Assembly: GCA_015709315.1 (NCBI GenBank) | Contig: JACCQI010000008.1 | Location: 22,430 to 86,429, forward strand | DNA length: 64,000 bases | Direction: 5' to 3' | Source: Desulfovibrionaceae bacterium | Lineage (GTDB): Bacteria; Desulfobacterota; Desulfovibrionia; Desulfovibrionales; Desulfovibrionaceae | In this document: positions 17,803 to 26,101 of the stretch, in pieces | How positions within the stretch are numbered: the first letter of the stretch is position 1 | How the letters are laid out: each line of letters begins with the position of its first letter | Notes under the pieces: model-generated | The model's input: only the letters and a program-made list of their open reading frames with translations | Told to the model about the DNA's origin: nothing | Databases searched by the model: none | Program-made: the position numbers and the translations under genes

Positions 17803-19084
17803 TAGGTGGCTTGCCGGGCGCATGGGATGGACGGCCGATACGCCGCCTTCGCCCGGCCAGGTGCGGGAGTGGCAGCTCGACCGGCTGCGGGCGCTCGTGG
17901 CCCACGCCCGTGAGAACAGCCCGTTTTACGCCCGCACCCTGTCCGGTGTGGATGTGGCGTCCATTCGGACGGCCGAGGACTTTTCCCGCCTGCCCACGGT
18001 CTCGGCGGACGACCTGCGCCGGGAGCCGGAGCAATTCCTGTGCGTGTCCCAGGACGAGATAGAGCGGGTGGTGACCCTGCAAAGCTCCGGCACCACCGGA
18101 CACCCCAAGCGGATTTTTCATACCGCCGACGACATGGAGGCCACGGCCGATTTCTTCGACTGGGGCATGCGGAACATGGTCGGGCCGGGACAGGCCGTCC
18201 TGGTGCTCATGCCGGGGGACCGCCCCGGCGGGGTGGGGCGGCTGCTCGACGACGCCCTGGGCCGTTTCGGCGCGCGGGCCGCCTGCCATGGCGTCATGGA
18301 GGACGCCCGAGCCGCCGTGGATCAATTCCTTGTCGAGGACGCGTCGTGCATCGTGGGGCCCCCGGCGCACGTCAACCTCATGGCCTGCGAATGGGAGCGC
18401 CGGAGGCTGCCCAGGGATATGGTCCGGTCGGTCCTGCTTTGCTGGGACGCGGTCCCGGACGCGGTGGCGGCCAATGCGGAGCGGATTTTCGGCTGCCGGG
18501 CGTTCCGGCATTGGGGCATGATCGAGACCGGGCTGGGCGGGGCCGTGGAATGCATGCCGGGGTCGGGCCTGCACCTGCGGGAAGCCGACTTGTACCTGGA
18601 AATCGTTGACCCGAGAACCGGCCGCTTGGTATCTGACGGGGAGCCGGGAGAGATGGTCGTGTCCACGCCGCTCAGGCGGGGCATGCCGCTCCTCCGCTAC
18701 CGGACGGGCGATGCGGGCCGCATCCTGCCTGTCCGCTGCCGGTGCGGCAGTCCCTTGCGCCTTCTCGACCCGCATGTTCGCCGCATGGCGGACGGCGTGG
18801 ACATCGGCGCCGGGCGGATCCGGCTTGAAGACTTGAACGAGGTCCTGTACGCGCTGCCGGGCCTCGGGGATTTCGCGGCGCGCGTGGCCGGGGGGACGTT
18901 GTACGTCTTTGCCCGGGGCCGCGTGGGCCGCGAACGCATTGAAACGGCCCTGATGTCCCTGCCCGTTGTCGGACAGGGGCTTGCCGACGGCGTGCTCCGC
19001 ATAGCCGTAGAAACAAGTAATGACGCCGTCCCGGCCGTTCCCGGCTTGGGAAAGCGGCGGATAGAGATTGATAGGGAGCTTTGA
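17783..19084 (+). CDS. AMP-dependent CoA ligase (DVU_1553 family, phenylacetate-CoA ligase-like)
   Basis: 433 residues of the ANL superfamily, close to PaaK in size. The P-loop-like motif is LQSSGTTGHPKRIF (about residues 94-107); later GMIETGLGG, EMVVSTPLRRGMPLLRYRTGD and the C-terminal RLEDLNEVLY segment correspond to the adenylation core and hinge. It activates a carboxylic acid as acyl-AMP and then probably as acyl-CoA. It overlaps the radical SAM gene by 20 bases and is followed by xdhC one base after its stop. An acid activator inside a Mo-enzyme maturation operon is unexpected; it might act on the product of Mop, an aldehyde-derived acid, or on a cofactor precursor. Confidence 0.82.
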   Translation: MARRALDRWLAGRMGWTADTPPSPGQVREWQLDRLRALVAHARENSPFYARTLSGVDVASIRTAEDFSRLPTVSADDLRREPEQFLCVSQDEIERVVTLQSSGTTGHPKRIFHTADDMEATADFFDWGMRNMVGPGQAVLVLMPGDRPGGVGRLLDDALGRFGARAACHGVMEDARAAVDQFLVEDASCIVGPPAHVNLMACEWERRRLPRDMVRSVLLCWDAVPDAVAANAERIFGCRAFRHWGMIETGLGGAVECMPGSGLHLREADLYLEIVDPRTGRLVSDGEPGEMVVSTPLRRGMPLLRYRTGDAGRILPVRCRCGSPLRLLDPHVRRMADGVDIGAGRIRLEDLNEVLYALPGLGDFAARVAGGTLYVFARGRVGRERIETALMSLPVVGQGLADGVLRIAVETSNDAVPAVPGLGKRRIEIDREL

Positions 19085-19085
19085 G

Positions 19086-20072
19086 ATGAAGGAATTTGTT
19101 CGGTCCGTGTGCGGACTTGTTGATGCCGATGAACCGTTTGTCCTGGCCACCGTGGTGGAGAGCACCGGCTCCACGCCGCGCTCCTCGGGCGCGAAGATGG
19201 CCGTCCGAAAAGACGGGTCCATTCTCGGCACCGTGGGCGGCGGCCTGGCCGAGGCCATGGCCTGCAAAAAGGGCGCGGCCATGATCGGCGACGGGGACGG
19301 GGCCGCGCAGTTGATGTTCGTGGACATGACCCAGGAGCTGGCCGCGGATTCGGACATGATCTGCGGCGGCGGGCTGTCCATATTGCTGGAGACCGTGGAA
19401 CCCGGCGGGCCGTGCGCCGCCGCCTATCGGGAATTGGACGGGCTGCTGCGGAAGGGCGTCCCCTCGGTCCTGTCCACGCGCTGCGAAGAGACCGATCGGT
19501 GGCGCGCCGTGAACCACATCGTCCTCAAGGACAGCGCCAAGGGCGCGACCCGGTTCGACAACCAGGGCATGGGCATGCTGCTGCTGGAACCGTTTATTCC
19601 GCCCGCGCCGCTCTACATCTTCGGGGCCGGGCACGTTTCCCTGTTCACCGCGCGCGTCGGGTCCATGATCGGGTTCCGCACCGTGGTCCTGGACGACCGG
19701 GCCGATTTCGCCAACCGGGAGCGGTTCCCGGAGGCGGACGAGGTGGTGGTGCTGGATTCGCTGGAAAATGGTTTCAACAATCTCAACGTGGGCGATGACG
19801 CTTTCATCGTGGTGGTCACCCGCGGGCACATGCACGACCGCAACGTGCTGGCCGGGGCGCTCGGGACGCCCGCCCGGTACGTGGGCATGATCGGCAGCAA
19901 GAAGAAGCGCGACAAGATTTACGATTCCCTGCTGGCCGACGGCTTCACCCGGGCCGACCTCGACCGTTGCCACTGCCCCATCGGGCTGACCATCGGCGCG
20001 CAGACGCCCGAGGAGATCTCCGTTTCCATCGCTGCCGAGCTGATTCAGGCGCGGGCGGGGGGACCTGCGTGA
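19086..20072 (+). CDS. xdhC: XdhC-family aldehyde oxidoreductase maturation factor
   Basis: 328-residue XdhC/CoxI homologue. XdhC proteins bind the Mo cofactor, help add the terminal sulfido ligand and insert it into xanthine oxidase-family enzymes. The N-terminal CoxI motif is VVESTGSTPRSSGAKM with VGGGLAEA; the C-terminal Rossmann part shows IFGAGHVSLFTARVG and VVVTRGHMHDRNVL, then YVGMIGSKKKRDK. I chose the ATG at 19086 (AGGGAG upstream) over one at 19068 inside the previous gene. Its stop overlaps the next start as GTGA. The presumed client is Mop, encoded nine genes upstream counting inclusively. Confidence 0.92.
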   Translation: MKEFVRSVCGLVDADEPFVLATVVESTGSTPRSSGAKMAVRKDGSILGTVGGGLAEAMACKKGAAMIGDGDGAAQLMFVDMTQELAADSDMICGGGLSILLETVEPGGPCAAAYRELDGLLRKGVPSVLSTRCEETDRWRAVNHIVLKDSAKGATRFDNQGMGMLLLEPFIPPAPLYIFGAGHVSLFTARVGSMIGFRTVVLDDRADFANRERFPEADEVVVLDSLENGFNNLNVGDDAFIVVVTRGHMHDRNVLAGALGTPARYVGMIGSKKKRDKIYDSLLADGFTRADLDRCHCPIGLTIGAQTPEEISVSIAAELIQARAGGPA

Positions 20073-21193
20073 CGCCCCTGGCGGCCATAGTCCCGGCGGC
20101 GGGTTTCTCTTCGCGCATGGGGCGGCTCAAGCCGCTCCTGCCGCTGGGGGAGACCACCGTTCTGGGGCGGGTCGTCGGACTGTTCCGCTCGGCGGGCGTC
20201 GAGCGGATCATCGTGGTCACGGGCAATCGCGGCGACGAGGTCGCCGGGGCGGCCCGCGAGGCCGGTGCCCAGGCCGTACACAATCCGGATTTCGCGCGGG
20301 GCATGTATTCCTCGATCCTTGCCGGGGCGCGGGCGCTGCCGGTCGACGCGGAAGGCTTTTTCGTGCTTCCGGCGGACATTCCCCTGGTGCGGCGCGAGAC
20401 CGTGCTGCGCCTCATGCATTCCTTTGGCCTGGAACGCCCGGCCATTGTCTATCCCCGCTTTCGGGACGAGCGTGGCCACCCGCCGCTCATCGGCCGTGAG
20501 CTGCTCCCGGACATCCTGGCCCATGACGGCGAGGGCGGCCTGCGCGCGGTGCTGGAGCGCCACCAGCGGGACGCTCACGACCTGGACGTGGCGGATTCCG
20601 CCATCCTGCGCGACATCGACGGGCCGGAGGACTACGAAGCGGCTCTGGCCGACGCGGGGCGCGGGTATCCCACCCCTGAGGAGTGCGCCCAGTTGTGGGC
20701 CTTGTCCGGCGGCACCGGGCACGTCATGCGCCATTGCCGGGCCGTGGCGCGCGTGGCCGAGGCGCTGTGCGCGGCGCTCAATGCGCGCAACCCGGCATAT
20801 CCCCTGGACATGGACCTGGTGCGGAGCGCGGCCCTGGTCCACGACATCGGCAAGGGCACCAGGCGACACGAGGAGGCCGGGGCCGAGCTGCTTCTGGATC
20901 ACGGATTCCCCGACGCCGCCGGAATCGTTCGGGTGCATTTCGACCTGGATTTGGCCGACGACGCGCCGGTTGCGGAGCGGGAAGTGGTCTTTCTGGCCGA
21001 CAAGCTGGTGCGCTGCGACCGTCCGGTCGCCTTGGACGACAGGTATTTGGAAAAAATGGCCATGCACGCCGATGAGCCGGGCGCGGTCCCGGCCATCCGG
21101 GGACGCTTGGAACGCGCCCGGAAGATGCTGGCCCGGTTCGACCGGGAAATGGGCGTGCCCGCCGAGCAATTGGCGCGGGAGGCCCTGGCATGA
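20069..21193 (+). CDS. MocA-like nucleotidyltransferase fused to an HD domain (DVU_1551 family)
   Basis: 374 residues. Residues 1-195 are a MobA/MocA nucleotidyltransferase: AAIVPAAGFSSRMGRLKPLLPLG and FFVLPADIPLV, the MocA signature expected for CTP:molybdopterin cytidylyltransferase, which makes the MCD cofactor that Mop uses. Residues about 215-370 form an HD phosphohydrolase: HVMRHCRAVARVAEAL, then AALVHDIGKGTRRHEEAGAELL. The fusion may pair cofactor synthesis with hydrolysis of a phosphorylated by-product or faulty cofactor; that is inference. The GTG at 20069 overlaps the xdhC stop (GTGA), and its end overlaps the next gene by four bases. Confidence 0.85.
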   Translation: MTPLAAIVPAAGFSSRMGRLKPLLPLGETTVLGRVVGLFRSAGVERIIVVTGNRGDEVAGAAREAGAQAVHNPDFARGMYSSILAGARALPVDAEGFFVLPADIPLVRRETVLRLMHSFGLERPAIVYPRFRDERGHPPLIGRELLPDILAHDGEGGLRAVLERHQRDAHDLDVADSAILRDIDGPEDYEAALADAGRGYPTPEECAQLWALSGGTGHVMRHCRAVARVAEALCAALNARNPAYPLDMDLVRSAALVHDIGKGTRRHEEAGAELLLDHGFPDAAGIVRVHFDLDLADDAPVAEREVVFLADKLVRCDRPVALDDRYLEKMAMHADEPGAVPAIRGRLERARKMLARFDREMGVPAEQLAREALA

Positions 21194-21795
21194 TCGTTCT
21201 GATGCGCCACGCGCACACGGCGCAGGCCAAGGGGCGGTGCGTGGGCCGGACCGACGTCCCCCTGTCCGTTCAGGGGATCGCCCAGGCCGAAGAAGCGGCC
21301 GAGGCCCTGTCCGGGGCCGGGTTCGTCCGGTTGTGCGCCAGCCCGTCCGGCCGGGCGCGGGACACCCTGGCTCCCCTGGCCGATTGCCTGTCCATGCGGG
21401 CGGATGTCCTGTTCGACCTGGACGAGATCGACATGGGGGAGTGGGACGGCCTGTTTTTCAGCGACATCCGCGCCCGGTTCCCGGACGCCTATGCGGAGCG
21501 CGGGAGCCGGTTCGGCGGCTTCCGGCCGCCGGGCGGCGAATCCTTCAACGACGCGGCGGACCGCGCCATGGCCGTTCTCGGACGGCTGGCGTCCGGTCCC
21601 CGACCCGTGCTGGCCGTGACCCATGCGGGCGTCATCCGCGCCGTACTCTGCCGGTTGACGGGCCATCCCATGGACGATCCCTTCCGGTTCGCACCCGGCC
21701 ATTGCCGGTGTACGCTGCTCACGCCGACGGAAGCGGGATTGGACCTTGCGGCCGAAAACCTGTCTCCCGCCGACGTGGCTTCGTATCTTTCCTAG
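21190..21795 (+). CDS. Histidine phosphatase family protein (CobC/phosphoglycerate mutase-like)
   Basis: 201 residues. The catalytic RHA motif is at the N-terminus (VLMRHAHTAQAKG), with GRTDVPLSVQGIAQAEEAA, ASPSGRARDTLAPLA, the acidic EIDMGEWDGL and the second His in VTHAGVIRAVL: the full phosphohistidine phosphatase set. It is the last gene of the operon and its stop overlaps the stop of the convergent DUF364 gene (shared CTAG). The substrate is unknown; its place after a nucleotidyltransferase-HD fusion hints at removal of a phosphate in cofactor metabolism. Confidence 0.85.
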   Translation: MIVLMRHAHTAQAKGRCVGRTDVPLSVQGIAQAEEAAEALSGAGFVRLCASPSGRARDTLAPLADCLSMRADVLFDLDEIDMGEWDGLFFSDIRARFPDAYAERGSRFGGFRPPGGESFNDAADRAMAVLGRLASGPRPVLAVTHAGVIRAVLCRLTGHPMDDPFRFAPGHCRCTLLTPTEAGLDLAAENLSPADVASYLS

Positions 21796-22514
21796 GAGCT
21801 TTGCGGGCAGAACCTGTCCCAGCCCATGAGCGCGGCCCCGCCGGAGATGGTGGTGCCGTAGAAGAGCACGGGCTTGTCGGTCAGGAACATGTCGATGCTG
21901 CTGTTGGCCAGGGTGGTGCCCGTGACCAGCAGCAGGTCGCACCAGTCAACGGCGTCCCGCGTGGCCTCGCCGCCCTCGATGAGAACCCCCCGCTTGGTCT
22001 GGCCCACGTTGTCCGGGTCGAGGTCGATGAGCCGGATTTCGGTCTTGCCGCTCAAGGCTCCCGTCAGGGCGGGCTGGAAGCCGATGATGGTGATGCGCTC
22101 GGCGTCGTAGTGCTCGCGGATGTAGTCGAATATCCGCTTCGAGCATTCCTTGGGGCCGGTGTCCTTGCAATGGATCGTGCCGCGTGCCGTGCCCTGGTGG
22201 CGGCATACGGCGTTGAGGGTGGACACGAACACCGCGCGGTTGAAATTGTCGTCGAGCGGCAGGGCGGCCACTTCGGCCAGGGTGCCGGTGAAGTTGCCGT
22301 AGTGGTCGGTGAACGCCTGGCCGCGCGCGTCGCGGAACACGGCCTCCATGAGCTTTTCCTTGCCCTTCTGGATGGGGAAGTCGGTCTCCTCGGGCGTGCC
22401 GATGGCCTCCTTCACGGTCAGGGGACCGGCGGATACGGTGATGCGTTCATTGAGGATGCCCTGTTCCTTCCATTGGTCAAGGGCCTTTTCGCGGACGGTT
22501 TCGAGAATGGTCAT
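21792..22514 (-). CDS. DUF364/DUF4213 Rossmann-like protein
   Basis: 240-residue cytoplasmic protein. The N-terminal DUF4213 part (about 1-85) is followed by a DUF364 Rossmann-like domain (ITIIGFQPALTGAL, IRLIDLDPDNVGQ, DLLLVTGTTLANSSIDMFL, VLFYGTTISGGAALMG). Members of this family are proposed to take part in metal chelation or handling and often sit beside metal transport genes. It is the last gene of the modC-modA-modB operon, eight bases after modB, so a role in molybdate or tungstate handling is likely, though no enzyme activity is established. Confidence 0.82.
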   Translation of the reverse strand: MTILETVREKALDQWKEQGILNERITVSAGPLTVKEAIGTPEETDFPIQKGKEKLMEAVFRDARGQAFTDHYGNFTGTLAEVAALPLDDNFNRAVFVSTLNAVCRHQGTARGTIHCKDTGPKECSKRIFDYIREHYDAERITIIGFQPALTGALSGKTEIRLIDLDPDNVGQTKRGVLIEGGEATRDAVDWCDLLLVTGTTLANSSIDMFLTDKPVLFYGTTISGGAALMGWDRFCPQSS

Positions 22515-22522
22515 GGGGTCTC

Positions 22523-23191
22523 CTATACGGCCGAGAGCCGTTTCAGCGCGATGAAGATCGAAAGCGAGAACGCGCCGATGATGGCCGAAAGCACCAGCGC
22601 GCGTTCGAACTCGCCGCTGAACACGGCGTTGTAGATTTCAAGGGACAGGGTATTGGTCTTGCCGATGATGTTGCCGCCGAGCATGAGCGTGATGCCGACC
22701 TCGCCCAGGGAGCGGCCGAGCGCCAGGAACCAGCCCGCGGCCACGTTGCGGCGGATGGTGGGCAAAAGCACCAGCCAGAAGGTCTGCCAGCGGTTTTTGC
22801 CCAGCACGTGCGATATCTCGGCCAGCCGTTTGACGTCGCCGCGCAGGGCGGCCTCCACCGGCTTGACCATGAGCGGCATCCCGGCCACGAACGAGGCCAG
22901 GACCACGCCCGGGAAGCTGAAGATCAGGTCCACGGGCAGAATGCGCGACAATGGCCCGGATCGGCCGAGCAGCATGAGCAGGATGAAGCCCGTGGCGATG
23001 GGCGGGAAAACCAGCGGAAGCGTGACCAGGAAGTCCGTGGCCGAGCGCAGGAAGCCCGTGCCGCTGGTCAGGTAATAGCCCAGAAGGACGCCGAATGCGA
23101 GATGCAGCGCGCCCGCCGCGGCCAACGTCTTGAGCGTCAGCCATAGCGGGGCGGAGGTCTGCGGATCAACCAGGATGCGGAAAAAATCCAT
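22523..23191 (-). CDS. modB: Molybdate/tungstate ABC transporter permease
   Basis: 222-residue inner-membrane permease with about five to six hydrophobic helices and the EAA-type loop EISHVLGKNRWQTFWLVLLPTIRRNV, followed by GRSLGEVGITLMLGGNI, typical of ModB. It sits six bases after modA and eight before the DUF364 gene. The upstream region of the same operon is paired with a tungstate-responsive regulator, so the natural substrate could be molybdate, tungstate or both. Confidence 0.88.
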   Translation of the reverse strand: MDFFRILVDPQTSAPLWLTLKTLAAAGALHLAFGVLLGYYLTSGTGFLRSATDFLVTLPLVFPPIATGFILLMLLGRSGPLSRILPVDLIFSFPGVVLASFVAGMPLMVKPVEAALRGDVKRLAEISHVLGKNRWQTFWLVLLPTIRRNVAAGWFLALGRSLGEVGITLMLGGNIIGKTNTLSLEIYNAVFSGEFERALVLSAIIGAFSLSIFIALKRLSAV

Positions 23192-23197
23192 CGTTTT

Positions 23198-23926
23198 CTA
23201 CAGCCCGTGCCGCTTGACGATTTCCTTGGCTTCCGGGGTCTTGAGGAAGGCCAGGAAGGCATCGGCCTGTTTCTTTTCCGTGCAGGTGTCGAGCACGCCC
23301 ACGATGATGCGGATGGGCGAGTAACCGTCCTGGTCGAGAATCACGAACCCGCCGATCTGCTTTTGCACGTTCAGGGCGTGGGTCAGGTTCATAAAGCCCA
23401 TGTCCACCTCGTTGGTGTTGAGGTAGGAGAATACCTGGGGAATGGTGGCCACTTCCAAAAGCCTCGGCTTGATGGCGGGCAGTCGGCCGCTGTTTTGCAG
23501 GAATTCCCTGGCGGCTTTGCCGTAGATGGCTTTTCCCGTGTCGGGCAGGGCGATGCGCCCGGCCTGCGGGTCGTCCAGGTCCGAGACCTTGGAGAATTGC
23601 GAGGACTTGGCAAAGGCCAGGACCAGCTTGCCCCGGCCCAGCTCCAGCGTTTCAACCATGGGCAGTTGGGCCTTGGTCAGGAACGTCTCGTCCCCCAGCA
23701 CCAGGCCGACCTCGCCGCTTTGGCGGGCCAGGGTGGTGACGCGGGCCATGTTGCCGTAAATGAGGTTGATGGAGTTGCCGGTCTTTTGCCGGTATGCCTC
23801 GCTGAGGGCGTTGACCATTTTTTTGTAGCCCGCGCCCGAGGCGAGGACCAGGTCTTCGGCCTGGGCCGCAGGGGCCAGACAGGCTGCGATCAACAGGGCG
23901 AGCAATAGGGTACGGATTTTATGCAT
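23198..23926 (-). CDS. modA: Periplasmic molybdate/tungstate-binding protein
   Basis: 242 residues with a signal peptide ending near AQAED. The mature N-terminus LVLASGAGYKKMVNALSEAY corresponds to the ModA oxyanion-binding loop, and the family segments KLVLAFAKSS and GYSPIRIIVGVL are present. It lacks the TTTS-type start of TupA proteins, so I call it ModA-like rather than TupA. A GGAAG ribosome site precedes the ATG. It lies between the ATPase and permease genes in the same operon. Confidence 0.87.
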   Translation of the reverse strand: MHKIRTLLLALLIAACLAPAAQAEDLVLASGAGYKKMVNALSEAYRQKTGNSINLIYGNMARVTTLARQSGEVGLVLGDETFLTKAQLPMVETLELGRGKLVLAFAKSSQFSKVSDLDDPQAGRIALPDTGKAIYGKAAREFLQNSGRLPAIKPRLLEVATIPQVFSYLNTNEVDMGFMNLTHALNVQKQIGGFVILDQDGYSPIRIIVGVLDTCTEKKQADAFLAFLKTPEAKEIVKRHGL

Positions 23927-23947
23927 GATATGCTTCCTTGGCTTGGG

Positions 23948-24631
23948 TTAAACGGGTGAAACGGAAGGGGCGAACACGGGAGGGCGCATAGTTTGGCGAT
24001 CCAGCCACTCCGGGGCGATCCTGCCGTTTTCCAGGGCCACGATGCGGTTGCCGAGCCGTTCGGCTTCCTCGAGGTCGTGGGTCACGTGGATGATGGGAAT
24101 GCCGAGTTTCGGCTTCAGGTCGGCCAGCAAGGCCCGGAGGAAGGAACGGGTCTCCACGTCCAGGGCGGAAAAGGGTTCGTCCAGGAGCAGCAGGTCCGGG
24201 CAGCGCGCCAGGGCCTGGCAAAAGGCCGTGCGCTGCCTTTCCCCGCCGGAGATGGAATCCGGCCTGCGGTCGGCCAGGCGGCCGATGCCGAAGGTCTCCA
24301 TGAGCGGGACGATCTGGCTGTCGTCCGGCGCGCCGAAGCCGATGTTCTGGCGGACGGTCAGGTGCGGGAACAGGGGAAATTCCTGGAAGACCAGCCCTAT
24401 CTTCCGTTTGTGCGTGGGCACGAAGTTGCGGGCGTCGATGTCGGTCCAGGCGACGCCGTTCAGGGAGATGGTCCCGTGGTCCGGGGCGTCGAGGCCCGCG
24501 ATGAGCCGCACCAGGGTCGTCTTTCCGGCCCCGGAAGGGCCGACGATGGCGGTCAGCTCGCCGGGGCGGCAGGCAAAGGCGGCCTGTAGTTCGAATTGGT
24601 CCAGTTGTTTGCGTATGTCGACGTTCAGCAT
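23948..24631 (-). CDS. modC: Molybdate/tungstate ABC transporter ATPase
   Basis: 227 residues from the ATG at 24631. Walker A VGPSGAGKTT, Q-loop in GLVFQEFPLFPHLT, signature SISGGERQR, Walker B LLLLDEPFSALD and switch His HVTHDLEEAE are intact. It lacks the C-terminal TOBE (Mop-like) domain of the full-length E. coli ModC; oxyanion sensing may instead be done by the TOBE domains of the divergent regulator. Starts at 24667 (ATG) or 24703 (GTG) would add non-conserved residues, and none has a strong ribosome site. First gene of the operon. Confidence 0.87.
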   Translation of the reverse strand: MLNVDIRKQLDQFELQAAFACRPGELTAIVGPSGAGKTTLVRLIAGLDAPDHGTISLNGVAWTDIDARNFVPTHKRKIGLVFQEFPLFPHLTVRQNIGFGAPDDSQIVPLMETFGIGRLADRRPDSISGGERQRTAFCQALARCPDLLLLDEPFSALDVETRSFLRALLADLKPKLGIPIIHVTHDLEEAERLGNRIVALENGRIAPEWLDRQTMRPPVFAPSVSPV

Positions 24632-24712
24632 CGTGTTCGCGCCGGGTTGAGGGTACCGGGAGTGCATGGAGAATGCGGGACTTGTGCCGATTTCCTTAAT
24701 CACCTATGTTCT

Positions 24713-24732
24713 GTGTTCAAATGGAGCAACAC
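24713..24732. promoter_or_regulatory. Candidate TunR operator between modC and tunR
   Basis: Inverted repeat GTGTT (24713-24717) and AACAC (24728-24732) with a 10-base spacer in the 123-base divergent intergenic region. Position and symmetry suit a dimeric regulator controlling both directions. I do not have the published TunR motif available to compare. Confidence 0.4.
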
Positions 24733-24754
24733 GGTCACGCGAATGGATGAATGA

Positions 24755-25843
24755 GTGACTGTTCATGGAATGGGAATGACGCAAAGCAAGCCATCGGGAA
24801 AGGTCTGTCCGCGGGAATTCTTTCGCGTATCGGAACATGTGAAGTACCTGGAGCCGGCGCAGGTCGAGGACTTCCGGAAGGCGTTCGCCCGCTGGAAGGA
24901 CGAGGCCCGGCGGGCGGACAGCGTGCGCGCCCGGACGCGCATGTGGCTTATTTTTCTGCTGCTCAGGCACTCGGGGGCGCGGCTGGGCGAAATCCTGTCC
25001 TTGGACGATACCGCCTGCTTTGACGCGACGGGCGGGACCATCCGCCTGGGCGGCGACCGGAAGCGGGAGGTCCCCCTGCCCGAGGAAGTGTTCGACCTGG
25101 TGATGAGCGTTCTGGACGGCCCCATGGGGTGCGGTTCGCGCGGGGATTTCTTTCACGCCGATCCCGGCTATTTCCGGCGCATCTGCTACGCGCGCGGCAA
25201 GGAGGCCGGGCTGCCCAGGGAGCTGTCCGGCCCCAATGTCCTGCGGAACACGCGGGCCGTGGAAATGCTCCGCAGCGGCGTGCCCATCACCGTGGTCCGC
25301 GACGTGCTCGGCCAGTCCTCCCTCAACCTGACGGCCTGCTTCCAGCAATTTTCCCCGGAGGACTCGCGCTCCATCGTGCTGAGTGCCCAGCAGACCATGC
25401 GCCACAAGACCAGCGCCCGGAATTCGTTCGTGGGACACGTCACCCGCATCGAGCGGGACGCGGTCATGGCGGAAGTGGTCTTGGAAACCCGCAGCGGGCT
25501 GGAGATCGGCGCGGTCATCACCGTGGGCAGCCTGATCAACCTGGGGCTGGTCGTGGGCAGCCCGGTGGTGGCCACGGTCAAGGCCCCGCTGGTCAACGTC
25601 CTGCGCGGCGGCGCAAAGGCCGAGGGCAGCGCGCGCAACCGGCTCAAGGCCAGGGTCCTGCGCGTGACCGATTCCCCGGTGCTCTCCGAGGTCCTGGGCC
25701 GCCTTGACGACGGCACCGACGTCTGCGCCCTCATTTCGGCGGACAGCGCCCGCGAGCTGTCTCTGCAAAGCGGCGACGAGGTGGAGTTCTGGTTCAAGGC
25801 CCTGTCCGTGGTCCTGAACACCGTCCGTCTGGAAGCCGTGTAG
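24755..25843 (+). CDS. tunR: TunR-type tungstate-responsive regulator (recombinase-like DNA-binding domain + two TOBE domains)
   Basis: 362 residues. The N-terminal two thirds has the fold of a tyrosine recombinase: LLRHSGARLGEILSLDD carries the first Arg, and VLRNTRAVEMLRSGV with VVRDVLGQSSLNLTACF corresponds to the HxLRH and tyrosine regions, but the His and nucleophilic Tyr are replaced, so it should bind DNA without cutting it. Two TOBE oxyanion-binding domains follow (about 228-292 and 298-360; NSFVGHVTRIERDAVMAEV and RLKARVLRVTDSPVLSEV). This architecture matches TunR, described as a tungstate-responsive repressor in Desulfovibrio. It is divergent from the mod operon, its likely target. 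The GTG at 24755 gives the longest frame; ATGs at 24770 and 24776 are alternatives. Confidence 0.88.
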   Translation: MTVHGMGMTQSKPSGKVCPREFFRVSEHVKYLEPAQVEDFRKAFARWKDEARRADSVRARTRMWLIFLLLRHSGARLGEILSLDDTACFDATGGTIRLGGDRKREVPLPEEVFDLVMSVLDGPMGCGSRGDFFHADPGYFRRICYARGKEAGLPRELSGPNVLRNTRAVEMLRSGVPITVVRDVLGQSSLNLTACFQQFSPEDSRSIVLSAQQTMRHKTSARNSFVGHVTRIERDAVMAEVVLETRSGLEIGAVITVGSLINLGLVVGSPVVATVKAPLVNVLRGGAKAEGSARNRLKARVLRVTDSPVLSEVLGRLDDGTDVCALISADSARELSLQSGDEVEFWFKALSVVLNTVRLEAV

Positions 25844-26101
25844 TCGGAGTGCCTCGCAGGCGGCTCTTTCCCCCTGTTGAGCTGCGGTCGATGGGGCATT
25901 CAACAGCAAATTTGATTCCATCAACTCACTGATATATTGGGAAAATTCCTACAGTCTGTTCCCCGTCGCCCGCGCACGCCAAGTGTCCGCAGAAAAGTGG
26001 AGGTCGGATGGAGAATATGTTACGGAGACGGTAAGGTTGGTCCGTACTCAAAGTTGAGGAAGGGCTTGTTGTCATCGTCCCTGAAACATCAAGGAGGCGC
26101 C

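Noticed and set aside
25894..25907. Sigma-54 promoter before the E1 alpha gene
   Set aside because: GG-N10-GC spacing is present, but flanking bases match poorly and the distance to the ATG is about 190 bases. Such matches are common by chance.
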